Below are positions 15,554 to 22,630 of a stretch of 24,685 nt of DNA, one piece after another. The stretch covers positions 1 to 24,685 of the forward strand of contig CAZEIW010000216.1 in NCBI GenBank assembly GCA_964512305.1, given 5' to 3'. The translations under genes were made by a program, and so were the position numbers. Positions within the stretch are counted from its first letter, which is position 1. Each line of letters starts with the position of its first letter. The notes under the pieces were generated by a model. The model had not been told where the DNA came from, did not search any database, and saw nothing but the letters and a program-made list of their open reading frames with translations. This DNA is from CAZEIW01 sp964512305 (lineage in GTDB: Bacteria; Pseudomonadota; Gammaproteobacteria; Burkholderiales; Burkholderiaceae_F).

Positions 15554-16756
15554 TCACCAGGAGGCGTCGCGGTCGGATGTCGCCGCGATACGGTGGATCG
15601 TCAGATCAGCGCCTTCGAACTCCTGCTCCGGATCGAGCCGCAGGCCAACCGCGCGCCGCAGCGCGCCGTAGACCAGAAATCCCCCGGCCAGCGCGACGGC
15701 GATCCCCAGGCCGGTCCCGATCATCTGCGAGGCCAGGCTCACGTCGCCGAGTCCGCCCAGCGCCGGCGCACCGAAGATGCCGGTGGCGATCCCGCCCCAG
15801 GCGCCGCACAGACCATGCAGCGGCCACACTCCCAGCACGTCGTCGACCTTCCAGCGGTTCTGCGTCCACGTGAACGCGAGCACGAAGAGTCCGCCGGCCG
15901 CCGCGCCGACCACCAGGGACCCGATCGGATGCATCACGTCCGAGCCGGCGCACACCGCGACCAGGCCGGCCAGCGGGCCGTTGTGCACGAATCCGGGGTC
16001 GTTGCGGCCCGCCGCCAGCGCGGCGAGCGTGCCGCCTGCCATGGCCATCAGCGAGTTGAGCGCCACCAGCCCGGAGACACGGTCGAGCATCTGCGCGCTC
16101 ATCACGTTGAATCCGAACCAACCCACGACGAGGATCCACGACCCGAGCGCCAGGAACGGAATGTTCGACGGCGGGTGTGCAGCGATCGCGCCGTCGCGGC
16201 CATAGCGGCCGCGGCGGGCGCCCAGGGTCAGCACGGCGGCGAGCCCGATCCAGCCACCTACCGCGTGCACGACCACGCTGCCGGCGAAATCGTGGAACTC
16301 GGCGCCGAATGTCCGCTGCAGCCAGCCCTGCACGCCCAGGGCGTGGTTCCACGCGATCGCTTCGAAGCAGGGGTAGACGAATCCCACGAGCGCGAAGGTC
16401 GCGGCCAGCTGCGGATTGAACTTCGCGCGCTCGGCGATGCCTCCGGAGACGATCGCGGGAACCGCGGCGGCGAATGTGAGCAGGAAGAAGAAGCGCGTCA
16501 GCTCGAAACCGTGCTGCTGCGTCAGGGTCGACGCGCTGCCGAAGAAACCGACGCCGTAGGCGATGCCGTAGCCGATGAAGAAGTACGCCAGCGTCGAAAC
16601 CGAAAAGTCGGCGAGGATCTTGACCAGCGCGTTGACCTGGTTCTTCGACCGGACCGTTCCGAGCTCGAGAAAGGCGAAACCGGCGTGCATCGACAGGACC
16701 ATCACGGCGCCGAGCAGCATGAACAACACGTCGGCGGCAGTCTTGCTTTGTTCCAT
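15554..16756 (-). CDS. amtB: Ammonium transporter (Amt family)
   Basis: The 400-residue inner-membrane channel has about eleven hydrophobic helices. The pore twin histidines are His164 in FAGSVVVHAVGG and His314 in WPLHGLCG, and the conserved pore aspartate is Asp156. The cytoplasmic tail (GLRLDPEQEFEGADLTIH) resembles the PII-interacting tail of AmtB, though no glnK lies beside it. I choose the ATG at 16756; 14 residues upstream of it are out of family. AGGAT lies upstream at a rather long spacing. A sigma-54-like promoter and an NtrC-like site lie before it, suggesting induction under nitrogen limitation. The 2-dehydropantoate reductase pseudogene lies 152 bp upstream on the same strand. 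Confidence 0.95.
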   Translation of the reverse strand: MEQSKTAADVLFMLLGAVMVLSMHAGFAFLELGTVRSKNQVNALVKILADFSVSTLAYFFIGYGIAYGVGFFGSASTLTQQHGFELTRFFFLLTFAAAVPAIVSGGIAERAKFNPQLAATFALVGFVYPCFEAIAWNHALGVQGWLQRTFGAEFHDFAGSVVVHAVGGWIGLAAVLTLGARRGRYGRDGAIAAHPPSNIPFLALGSWILVVGWFGFNVMSAQMLDRVSGLVALNSLMAMAGGTLAALAAGRNDPGFVHNGPLAGLVAVCAGSDVMHPIGSLVVGAAAGGLFVLAFTWTQNRWKVDDVLGVWPLHGLCGAWGGIATGIFGAPALGGLGDVSLASQMIGTGLGIAVALAGGFLVYGALRRAVGLRLDPEQEFEGADLTIHRIAATSDRDASW

Positions 16757-16794
16757 TTTGGGGCATCCTGAATAACAATAGGCACCAAATGGAA

Positions 16795-16808
16795 GCAAGC
16801 TTCATTCC
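16795..16808 (-). promoter_or_regulatory. Sigma-54-like -24/-12 promoter of the ammonium transporter gene
   Basis: On the minus strand, GG (16808-16807), ten bases, then GC (16796-16795) gives the fixed GG-N10-GC spacing, with TTGCT at the -12 element. Compared with TGGCAC-N5-TTGCW, the first T and both C of the -24 box are changed. The predicted start would be near 16784, leaving a leader of about 28 nt to the ATG. Confidence 0.45.
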
Positions 16809-16863
16809 CGCGAGTCTGATTCAATTAAATCAATCGCTTAGCGTTTGCTCCTACAAAGGGAAA

Positions 16864-16878
16864 GCACGACATTGGTGC
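16864..16878. promoter_or_regulatory. NtrC-like binding site (GCAC-N7-GTGC)
   Basis: GCAC at 16864-16867 and GTGC at 16875-16878, separated by seven bases, fit the spacing and core of the NtrC consensus TGCAC-N7-GTGCA. The outermost bases do not match. The centre lies about 87 bp upstream of the predicted sigma-54 start, a usual enhancer distance. Confidence 0.4.
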
Positions 16879-16908
16879 GAAGATGCCGAAGTTGGCCGCC
16901 GATGCCCA

Positions 16909-17939
16909 TTAATAGGGCGTCGTCCCGGGTGCCGAAGCGGCGAGCCGACGGCGAAGCTCGCGCGGATCGACCGGACCCGGCCGCCAGGCGCCGATCAGAT
17001 CGATCATCGCGGCGTTCGCCGGCGTCGCGACGCCGTGGGCGCGCCCCAGGCGGACCACGGCGCCGCACAGGTCGTCGACTTCGGTTCGGCGCCCGCGCTG
17101 AAGGTCATCCCACATCGACGAGCGCGCGCTTCGGTCCGCCTTGAGGAGTCGGCCGGCGAGGCGCTCGAACAGCGCATCCGGCAGGCGAAGCAGCGGTGGC
17201 ATCCATCGGGCCGGCACCGCTCCGACACGCGCCGGAAGGATGCCCGCGGCGCGCATCGCCGCGAGCGCCTCGCTTTGCAGCCGCGCCAGGCAGCAGCGCA
17301 GGTCGCGGTTGCGAAGCTGTTCGACGAGGGGCAGATCCGACAGCGCGTTGATCGGATTGTTGAGATTGAGCAGGAGCTTGCCCCATAGCACCGCGCGCAT
17401 GTCGCGCTCGAACAACGGCGCCAGGCCCGCGCGCGCGAAGGCCGCGGCGAGGGCGCGCGTCTGCGGCGCATCGCCGATCCGCAAGCGTCCGGAGCTTGCC
17501 CGGTGCACGTGCAGCGGCGATTCGCCCAACACGATGTTGTACGGCACCATGCAGGCGACCGGCGTCAGCGAGGGCGCTTCGTGCTGCAGCCGCTGCAGGT
17601 TGTCGACGCCGTTTTGCATCGACAGGACAGTGGTCTGCGGTGCGCAGACCGCCTCCAGCCTTGCCGCCGTCCGTACGGTCGCGCCGCTCTTCACGCACAG
17701 CAGCACCGTGATTCCGGGATCGCGCGCAATCGCGGCGTGAGGTCGACCATCGCGTCGAGGTCCGCCCCCGTCAGGGTGCCGCTGAATCCGTCGAGGTCGG
17801 TGACCCGCAAGCCGCCCGACCGCAGTGCGTCGACGATATGCGCGCGCCCGACCAGGCGCACCCGCTCGCCTGCGGCGGCCAGGCGCCCACCGAGATAGCA
17901 GCCCACCGCCCCCGCGCCGACGATCACGAATCTTTCCAC
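16909..17939 (-). pseudogene. panE: 2-dehydropantoate 2-reductase, frameshifted
   Basis: PanE reduces 2-dehydropantoate to pantoate with NADPH in pantothenate and CoA synthesis. Two overlapping frames together give a full PanE/ApbA-like protein. From GTG 17939 the first frame encodes the Rossmann start VERFVIVGAGAVGCYLGGRL and about 70 residues up to ...AMVDLTP. The second carries the rest: AIARDPGITVLLCVKS, SMQNGVDN, the catalytic-lysine segment WGKLLLNLNNPINAL, and the C-terminal SSMWDDLQRGRRTEVDDL helix region. Adding one base near 17736 would join them into a frame of 343 residues, a normal length. It is either a real one-base deletion or a sequence error. The ribosome binding site and upstream region overlap the repeat at 17945-18030. 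Related reductases (ApbA-like, substrate unknown) share these motifs, so the exact substrate is not certain. Confidence 0.8.
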
Positions 17940-17944
17940 GAAGG

Positions 17945-18030
17945 GTAGCTCCGAAGGGCGGCGGGGCTGGACGTTTGGCGCTTGGCATTCGCAGGCGTCA
18001 TTCTTGCGGGCACTCGGTTGATGGTCCGTG
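17945..18030 (+). repeat. Second, internally deleted copy of the window-start repeat
   Basis: 17945-17981 matches 104-140 closely (GTAGCTCCGAAGGGCGGCGG and the following ACGTTTGGCGC). 17985-18024 matches about 217-256 (GCATTC, GGCGTCATTCTTGC, ATGGTC). About 72 bp present in the first copy (143-214) are missing here, and the right inverted arm is absent or diverged. The left edge stops 6 bp from the start codon of the reductase pseudogene, so the repeat forms its 5' leader. Confidence 0.6.
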
Positions 18031-18120
18031 CGTGAGTTTCCGCCGATCCGCGCGGCGCGACGCGGGACCGCGAATTGCGCACTTCGCCCCAAGGGTAAGG
18101 GGCAGCACCCGCATTAGGTC

Positions 18121-18155
18121 GGCGGGCGGTCACTTTCGCCCGCCCGTCGGGCGGG
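18121..18155. other. Two mutually exclusive G/C hairpins upstream of the transglycosylase gene
   Basis: GGCGGGCG (18121-18128) can pair with CGCCCGCC (18137-18144), while CCCGCCC (18139-18145) can pair instead with GGGCGGG (18149-18155) around a GTC loop. The two stems share bases, so only one can form. They lie about 100-130 bp before the transglycosylase start. There is no T-run; a chance effect of GC content is possible. Confidence 0.25.
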
Positions 18156-18252
18156 GGCGCCGTCGGCCCGAGCGCGGGCCGGATTTGGGTGACTGTCCTA
18201 CTTCCTGCCGGCGCGTCCGCCTGCTACACATACACCGTCTGCAATGGGTTGA

Positions 18253-18897
18253 ATGCGGTTTCGGGAAATGTTGCCCCTCCAATGGCTGGCGCCGGTGCTG
18301 GTGTCGCTGCTCGTCGTCGCGGCGGCGCCGGCGCGCGCCCAGATATACGCCGGCCCCAGTGACGGCGGCGGCGTCGTGCTGTCGAATTTCCAGAGCACGG
18401 AGACGCCTGAGCTGCTGATCGCGCCGCCCCCGGCTCCGGCTCCACCGCCGGCGGTGGCCGAAGTCAAGCCCGCATCGATCGTCGCGACGCCGGAGTCGAG
18501 CAAGGCGGTTCGCTTCTCGCCCGTGATCGAGCAGGTGGCGCGCGAAGTCCAGCTGTCGCCGAAGCTGCTGCACGCGGTGATCGCGGTCGAGTCCGGCTAC
18601 GAACCGAGCGCCGTTTCGCGCAAGGGCGCGCAGGGACTGATGCAGCTGATGCCGTCCACTGCGCAGCGCTTCGGTGTCCGGAACGCATTCGATCCCCAGC
18701 AGAACGTCCGCGGCGGCGCGCTGTACCTCAAGTGGCTGCTCGACTACTTCCGCGGCGACCTCGCTCTTGCGCTGGCGGGCTACAACGCGGGCGAACTGGC
18801 GGTCGTGAAGGCCGGCTACAAGATCCCGCCGATCACCGAGACGCTCGACTACGTTCCCAAGGTGCTCGCGCGGCTCAACCGCGTCACCAGCAGCTGA
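18253..18897 (+). CDS. Exported lytic transglycosylase (SLT domain)
   Basis: The 214-residue protein cleaves peptidoglycan glycan strands, forming 1,6-anhydro ends. A signal peptide (hydrophobic LAPVLVSLLVVAAAPARAQ) ends near residue 30, followed by a Pro/Ala-rich linker at 55-70 and an SLT domain from about 88. Catalytic Glu113 is in AVESGYEPSAVS, followed by KGAQGLMQLMPSTAQRFG and LALAGYNAGELAV, the classic SLT motifs. Two in-frame ATGs (18253 and 18268) are possible; GGGAA just before the second is weak support, and both keep the signal. It is transcribed alone. Small transglycosylases often open the wall for secretion or pilus machines, and the secretin cluster lies 3 kb away. Confidence 0.92.
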   Translation: MRFREMLPLQWLAPVLVSLLVVAAAPARAQIYAGPSDGGGVVLSNFQSTETPELLIAPPPAPAPPPAVAEVKPASIVATPESSKAVRFSPVIEQVAREVQLSPKLLHAVIAVESGYEPSAVSRKGAQGLMQLMPSTAQRFGVRNAFDPQQNVRGGALYLKWLLDYFRGDLALALAGYNAGELAVVKAGYKIPPITETLDYVPKVLARLNRVTSS

Positions 18898-18947
18898 CCG
18901 CCCGCCTCCCGGCGGTTCCGGCGGCTTCCGTTGCAGATGAAACGATC

Positions 18948-18973
18948 GCCCGACCCGAGAAATCGGGCCGGGC
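18948..18973. terminator. 11-bp hairpin with GAAA loop after the transglycosylase gene
   Basis: 18948-18958 pairs with 18963-18973 over eleven positions with one A/C mismatch around a GAAA tetraloop, 50 bp after the stop codon. Strength and position suit a terminator, though no T-run follows. Confidence 0.45.
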
Positions 18974-19008
18974 GGCTCGCTGCCGCGTCCACCGGATGAC
19001 CTCCGGCA

Positions 19009-19023
19009 TACCAACTTGTGGTA
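19009..19023. promoter_or_regulatory. Inverted repeat upstream of the NarX-type kinase gene
   Basis: TACCA (19009-19013) and TGGTA (19019-19023) form a perfect 5-bp inverted repeat with a five-base spacer, about 82 bp before the kinase start, in an otherwise AT-richer patch. It is a candidate operator; the binding protein is unknown. Confidence 0.25.
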
Positions 19024-19104
19024 CTCGACTTCCCGTGACCCTCATGTAATTGTGGAGTTCAGGGGATCAAGGTCTTTCGCTTCGCAATCATTTCGAAAAT
19101 AGGC

Positions 19105-20253
19105 GTGAGAGCGGCTTTCAACGGGGCTGTCCCGAACCACGGTTTGTCGAGTCTCGAAACGACGTTGTTCGCGGTGCCGGGGTCGATGGTCGTCCGTCTG
19201 GATGCCGACGGCCGGATTTGCGCCGTCACGGCGGCCGCTGCCGGCCTGTTGGGCTGCGCGCCGCCGGCGCTTCAAGGCCGTTCGTTGGCCGAACTGGCGG
19301 TCGAAGGCTGGGAAGGCCCGGCCGGCGTTGCGTCCGCCCGCGTGCGCTTCGGCGCGACCGATCGCTTCGAGTTGATGTTGAGGGGCCGCGAGGGGCGGCC
19401 CACGCTGGTGGAAATGCGCCCGCAGCCCGTAGCGAAAGGAGCAGCCGCGGGGGCAGCCGCGCGGGTTGCAGCCGTCGAACTCGCCTGGTCGGAGCGGCGG
19501 TCCTCCGCGCACGCCCCGGCGCAAGCCGCGGGCGGGGCAGGTTCGGACCCCGCCGGCCTCGCCTATAGCCTGCTGAACCTTCACGAAGCAGAGCGGGTCA
19601 GGCTCGCGACGGCGCTGCACGACAACGTGGCCCCGCTGGTCGCGCTCGTCAAGTACACCGTCGAGGACGCCCAAAGGCGGCTGGTCGACGGCGTGCCGCA
19701 GGAATCCGAGCGACTGCTCGACGACGCGGCCGGTCAGTTGCGCGTGGTGTTGATGAACCTGTGGCGCCTATGCACCGATCTGCGGCCCAAATTGCTGGAC
19801 GACCTGGGTCTGGTCCCGACCCTGGAGTGGTATTGCCGCGGCCTCGCAGACGCCGAGCGCGCGGTCGTCATCGAGCACCGGCTGCAGGTCGACGAGCGCG
19901 ACATCGCCGAAACGCTGAAACTCGACATCTTCCGGATCGTTCAGGAGGCGCTGAGCAATGTGATCGCTCACGCCCGGGCGAGGCATGCGCATGTGTCGCT
20001 GCTGAGGGCCGGCGATGAATTGCGGCTGACGGTCGAGGACGACGGCATCGGGTTCGATCCGGCGCGCCTCACCGAGCGCGGCGCGGACGGCATGAACCTC
20101 GGACTGCACACGATCCGCAAGCGCGTCGACGCCACGGGCGGCCGGCTGGTCTTCGAGTCCGGGAACGCGCGCGGGACGTGCATCGGAGCGGTCTGGCGAC
20201 TCGCCGGTGCGCCGGCCGCCGCCGCATCGCCGCCAGCCGCGCTCCCAGCCTGA
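19105..20253 (+). CDS. Soluble NarX/DegS-type sensor histidine kinase with PAS-like domain
   Basis: The 382-residue kinase has no transmembrane segment. Residues about 20-105 look like a PAS sensor (MVVRLDADGRICAVTAAAAGLLG). An Ala-rich linker (110-150) leads to a HisKA_3 dimerization domain with phospho-acceptor His172 in TALHDNVAPLVALVKY. The HATPase domain has the N box QEALSNVIAHA (about 280-290), the G1 box VEDDGIGFDP and the G2 region GLHTIRKRVDATGG. The start is a GTG at 19105 with a weak ribosome binding site, so a later start is possible. The kinase class normally partners NarL-type regulators, and one lies convergently 45 bp from its stop, ending the secretin/pseudopilin operon. Pairing is inferred from position and class. 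Confidence 0.9.
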   Translation: MRAAFNGAVPNHGLSSLETTLFAVPGSMVVRLDADGRICAVTAAAAGLLGCAPPALQGRSLAELAVEGWEGPAGVASARVRFGATDRFELMLRGREGRPTLVEMRPQPVAKGAAAGAAARVAAVELAWSERRSSAHAPAQAAGGAGSDPAGLAYSLLNLHEAERVRLATALHDNVAPLVALVKYTVEDAQRRLVDGVPQESERLLDDAAGQLRVVLMNLWRLCTDLRPKLLDDLGLVPTLEWYCRGLADAERAVVIEHRLQVDERDIAETLKLDIFRIVQEALSNVIAHARARHAHVSLLRAGDELRLTVEDDGIGFDPARLTERGADGMNLGLHTIRKRVDATGGRLVFESGNARGTCIGAVWRLAGAPAAAASPPAALPA

Positions 20254-20298
20254 CTTCGCGCGGCTGCGGGGGCGCCACGCTGCGGCGAAAAGCGTCCG

Positions 20299-21039
20299 CT
20301 ACAGTCCGACCGGCGCCGGGGTCGGCGTGGGGCTGCCCCATTCGTCGAGCGATTCGCTGCCGCCGTTGAACAGCCGCGAAACCGTGCCGGGTCGCTCGAT
20401 CAGGCCGCTTTCGAGCGCGACCAGCGTCAGCTCCGACACGTTTCGCAGCCCGAGCTTGCGCATCAGATTGGCACGGTGCTTTTCCACCGTCTTCGGGCTG
20501 ACGTTGAGGAACTCGGCCGCCGCGCGGTTCGTGCGTCCCTCGGCGATCAGCTTCAGGATGCTGCGCTCGCGCGCGGTGAGCTTGTCCCAGGGTGCGGCCT
20601 TGGTCTCGGGCTTGCCGCCGTGCAGGTAGGTGTCGACGAGGTGGCCGGAAACGTCGGGTGAGAGGAACTTCTTGCCGCTGACGACGCTGCGCAGCGCCAT
20701 CACCAGTTCGTCGTACGACGCGTCCTTCAGGATGTACCCGTCGGCGCCTGCGCGAAGCGCCTCGCGCACGTACTCGTCGGTCTTGTAAGAGGTCAGGGCC
20801 ACGACGCGGACGTGCGGAACGCGCCGCTTGATCTGGGCCGTCGCCTCGATCCCGTTCATGCCGGGCATCGACAGATCCATCAGGATCACCTCGGGCGTCA
20901 GCGCGAGCGCCAGTCGTACCGCCTCCTTGCCGTCGCGGCATTCACCGACGACGTCGAAATCAGGCAGAGCGCTCACCAGAGACCGCAGTCCCTGGCGGAG
21001 AAGGTTGTGGTCCTCGGCGATCAAAATACGGCTTTTCAT
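20299..21039 (-). CDS. NarL/FixJ-family response regulator
   Basis: The 246-residue protein has a receiver domain (1-120) with acidic residues Glu9-Asp10, phospho-acceptor Asp55 in VILMDLSMPGMNG, and the Lys in YILKDAS. A LuxR-type helix-turn-helix follows (about 153-215: LTARERSILKLIAEG, then VSPKTVEKHRANLMRKLGL). A 20-residue Ser/Pro-rich tail extends past the usual end (ESLDEWGSPTPTPAPVGL). AGGA lies about 7 nt before the ATG. It starts 37 bp after the third pseudopilin gene on the same strand, so it is probably the last gene of that operon, and it faces the NarX-type kinase tail to tail. Confidence 0.94.
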   Translation of the reverse strand: MKSRILIAEDHNLLRQGLRSLVSALPDFDVVGECRDGKEAVRLALALTPEVILMDLSMPGMNGIEATAQIKRRVPHVRVVALTSYKTDEYVREALRAGADGYILKDASYDELVMALRSVVSGKKFLSPDVSGHLVDTYLHGGKPETKAAPWDKLTARERSILKLIAEGRTNRAAAEFLNVSPKTVEKHRANLMRKLGLRNVSELTLVALESGLIERPGTVSRLFNGGSESLDEWGSPTPTPAPVGL

Positions 21040-21076
21040 GGCTTTTCCTATACACGCTTGCGCGGGCGGCGAGGAT

Positions 21077-21718
21077 TCAATGCTGCGGCAGGTTCGGCAC
21101 GGGCACGCCGGGCGCGCCGACGCCCGGTGTGGATGGAGTGGGCGTCAACGGCTGCATGGGCGCGCCGGGCTGCGGGTTGAACAAGACACCCGTAGGCGAG
21201 AAGACGAACTGCCAGTCGGCGTAGGTTTCGGCCTTCTCGAACTGCTTGTAACGCTGCGGAAAACCGGCGCGCTTGATCGGCGCCTGGGTCGACGCGGAGC
21301 GCACGCCCGTCAGCGCATTGTTCACCTTGATCAGTTCCCAGTCGCCGTTCTCGTTCATCGGGTCGCGATAAGCGCGCCGCAGATGGTGAACCGGGTTCGG
21401 GAAGCGATCGTCGGTGAGCAGCTGCTCGATCGAGCTCGGCAGCAGCTTGCGCGGCCCCGGCGTGCTCTTCCAGTACTCCTCGATCGCGCGCCGGTACTGG
21501 TCGCCGTCGAACATCAACTCGACCTCGCGCTCGCGCTGTCGCTGGGTCGACCAGACCTCGGCCGCCGCGAGCGCGCCGATTCCGACCAGCACGAGCATCA
21601 GCATCAGTGCGATCAGGACCAGGCCGCGTTGACCCGCGCGGCGGCCGGCCGCCCGCCCGCGGGGCCAGGTGCGTGCCCGCAGCGGCGCCACGGGAGAAGA
21701 TGCATCCCTAGGGCGCAT
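21077..21718 (-). CDS. Pseudopilin-like protein lacking Glu5
   Basis: The 213-residue protein has an Arg-rich N-terminus of about 32 residues, then RG followed by LVLIALMLMLVLVGIGALAAAEVW, a pilin-type hydrophobic helix. If the prepilin peptidase cuts after this Gly, mature position 5 is Ala instead of the usual Glu. GspK minor pseudopilins also lack Glu5, but the body here does not resemble GspK. The rest has RREVELMFDGDQYRRAIEEYW-like helix content and a Pro-rich C-terminus (PQPGAPMQPLTPTPSTPGVG). The ATG at 21718 overlaps the preceding gene by 11 bp, so the genes are translationally coupled. It is probably a minor tip or assembly component of the secretion pseudopilus. Confidence 0.82.
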   Translation of the reverse strand: MRPRDASSPVAPLRARTWPRGRAAGRRAGQRGLVLIALMLMLVLVGIGALAAAEVWSTQRQREREVELMFDGDQYRRAIEEYWKSTPGPRKLLPSSIEQLLTDDRFPNPVHHLRRAYRDPMNENGDWELIKVNNALTGVRSASTQAPIKRAGFPQRYKQFEKAETYADWQFVFSPTGVLFNPQPGAPMQPLTPTPSTPGVGAPGVPVPNLPQH

Positions 21719-22112
21719 TGCCCTTCCCGTCCTGCGGCTTCGCCGCCGCGCTCTGCACGTCGTAGACGCCGGTCAGATTGGGGTCGGTCGGCGGAACGAC
21801 GACCCAGTTCTTCTGGTCGGTCAACGGGTCGACCGGAACCTCTCGCAGGTAGTGCTTGTCGACCAGATCCTGCAGCGCGTCGGGATACTTCCCCTGGTCG
21901 CCGTAGAACTTGTCGATCGCGTCGCGGATCGAGGCGATGTTCTGGCGCTGCACCGAGGCCTTGCCGTTGTCGATGGTGCCGAAATAGCGCGGCACCGCGA
22001 TGGTCAGCAGGACCGCGATCAGCACCATCACGACCATCAATTCGATCAGCGTGAAGCCGGTGCCCGGGGTGCCGGAGCGCCCCCCGATCATGCGGTTCGT
22101 GCAAAGGCGCAT
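21708..22112 (-). CDS. GspG-like major pseudopilin
   Basis: The 134-residue protein has a short basic leader ending in Gly, then FTLIELMVVMVLIAVLLTIAVP. The prepilin peptidase site, Glu5 and hydrophobic helix are all canonical. The body has KFYGDQGKYPDALQDLVDKHYL and VPVDPLTDQKNW, matching the GspG pattern with its YP/DLV/DP(L/F) landmarks and calcium-loop region. The ATG at 22112 comes one base after the TGA of the preceding pseudopilin (TGAGATG), so the two are coupled. It would polymerize into the periplasmic pseudopilus that works with the secretin. Confidence 0.92.
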   Translation of the reverse strand: MRLCTNRMIGGRSGTPGTGFTLIELMVVMVLIAVLLTIAVPRYFGTIDNGKASVQRQNIASIRDAIDKFYGDQGKYPDALQDLVDKHYLREVPVDPLTDQKNWVVVPPTDPNLTGVYDVQSAAAKPQDGKGNAP

Positions 22113-22113
22113 C

Positions 22114-22617
22114 TCACCAGTCCTTGTACGCAACGCCGTTGAGGCCGACGCCGGTCGATTTCGAGGCGACGTCGTAGACGTCCGGTCCGCCGGTGAAATC
22201 GTCCGGCAACGCCGCGTACGCGCGGATGTTCCACTGCTGGTCCGGCGGGACCGTCTGGTCCAGGAAGAACGGATCCCGCGGCACCTGACGCAGGAACACG
22301 ATGCGGCCGGCGCCCGGTCCCGCGCTCTGGCCCGGGGCGGGATTGGTCGACGCCACCGTGTCGACGCCCTGCACCAGCACCGCCAGCGTGGGCGGGTACC
22401 CGGAAGCGGTCGCGTCCTTGGCGATGACGCCGGTGTCCGTGGCCTGCTTGTAGGCATCGAGCGCGGTGCGGATCTGGCGCAGCGCTTCTCGCAGCTCCGA
22501 CTCCTTGACCCGGGTCGCGGTCACTTCGTACAGCGGCACCGCGACGAGAGCCAGCACGCTTACCAGCAGGAGCGTGACGACCAGTTCGATCAGCGTGAAG
22601 CCGCTGCGCCGCGTCAT
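22114..22617 (-). CDS. Type II secretion/type IV pilus-like pseudopilin
   Basis: The 167-residue protein starts MTRRSG then FTLIELVVTLLLVSVLALVAVP, a canonical class III signal with Glu5. The body is GspG/GspH-like: a long helix RVKESELREALRQIRTALDAYK, then YPPTLAVLVQGV and VPRDPFFLD. The AGGGAAGGGAAGG tract before the ATG is a very strong ribosome binding site. It starts 13 bp after the secretin stop codon and is followed directly by the GspG-like gene. It probably forms part of the pseudopilus. Confidence 0.92.
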   Translation of the reverse strand: MTRRSGFTLIELVVTLLLVSVLALVAVPLYEVTATRVKESELREALRQIRTALDAYKQATDTGVIAKDATASGYPPTLAVLVQGVDTVASTNPAPGQSAGPGAGRIVFLRQVPRDPFFLDQTVPPDQQWNIRAYAALPDDFTGGPDVYDVASKSTGVGLNGVAYKDW

Positions 22618-22630
22618 GGCCTTCCCTTCC

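Noticed and set aside
15462..15671. A short frame beginning MCGRY, as in SRAP/HMCES peptidases
   Set aside because: After the first residues nothing resembles the SRAP domain, it is far too short, and it overlaps the 3' end of the ammonium transporter gene.
16782..16830. A 14-of-18 AT-rich palindrome (16816-16833 region) before the ammonium transporter gene
   Set aside because: It is imperfect and in a generally AT-rich promoter stretch; the sigma-54 and NtrC-like motifs explain the region better.
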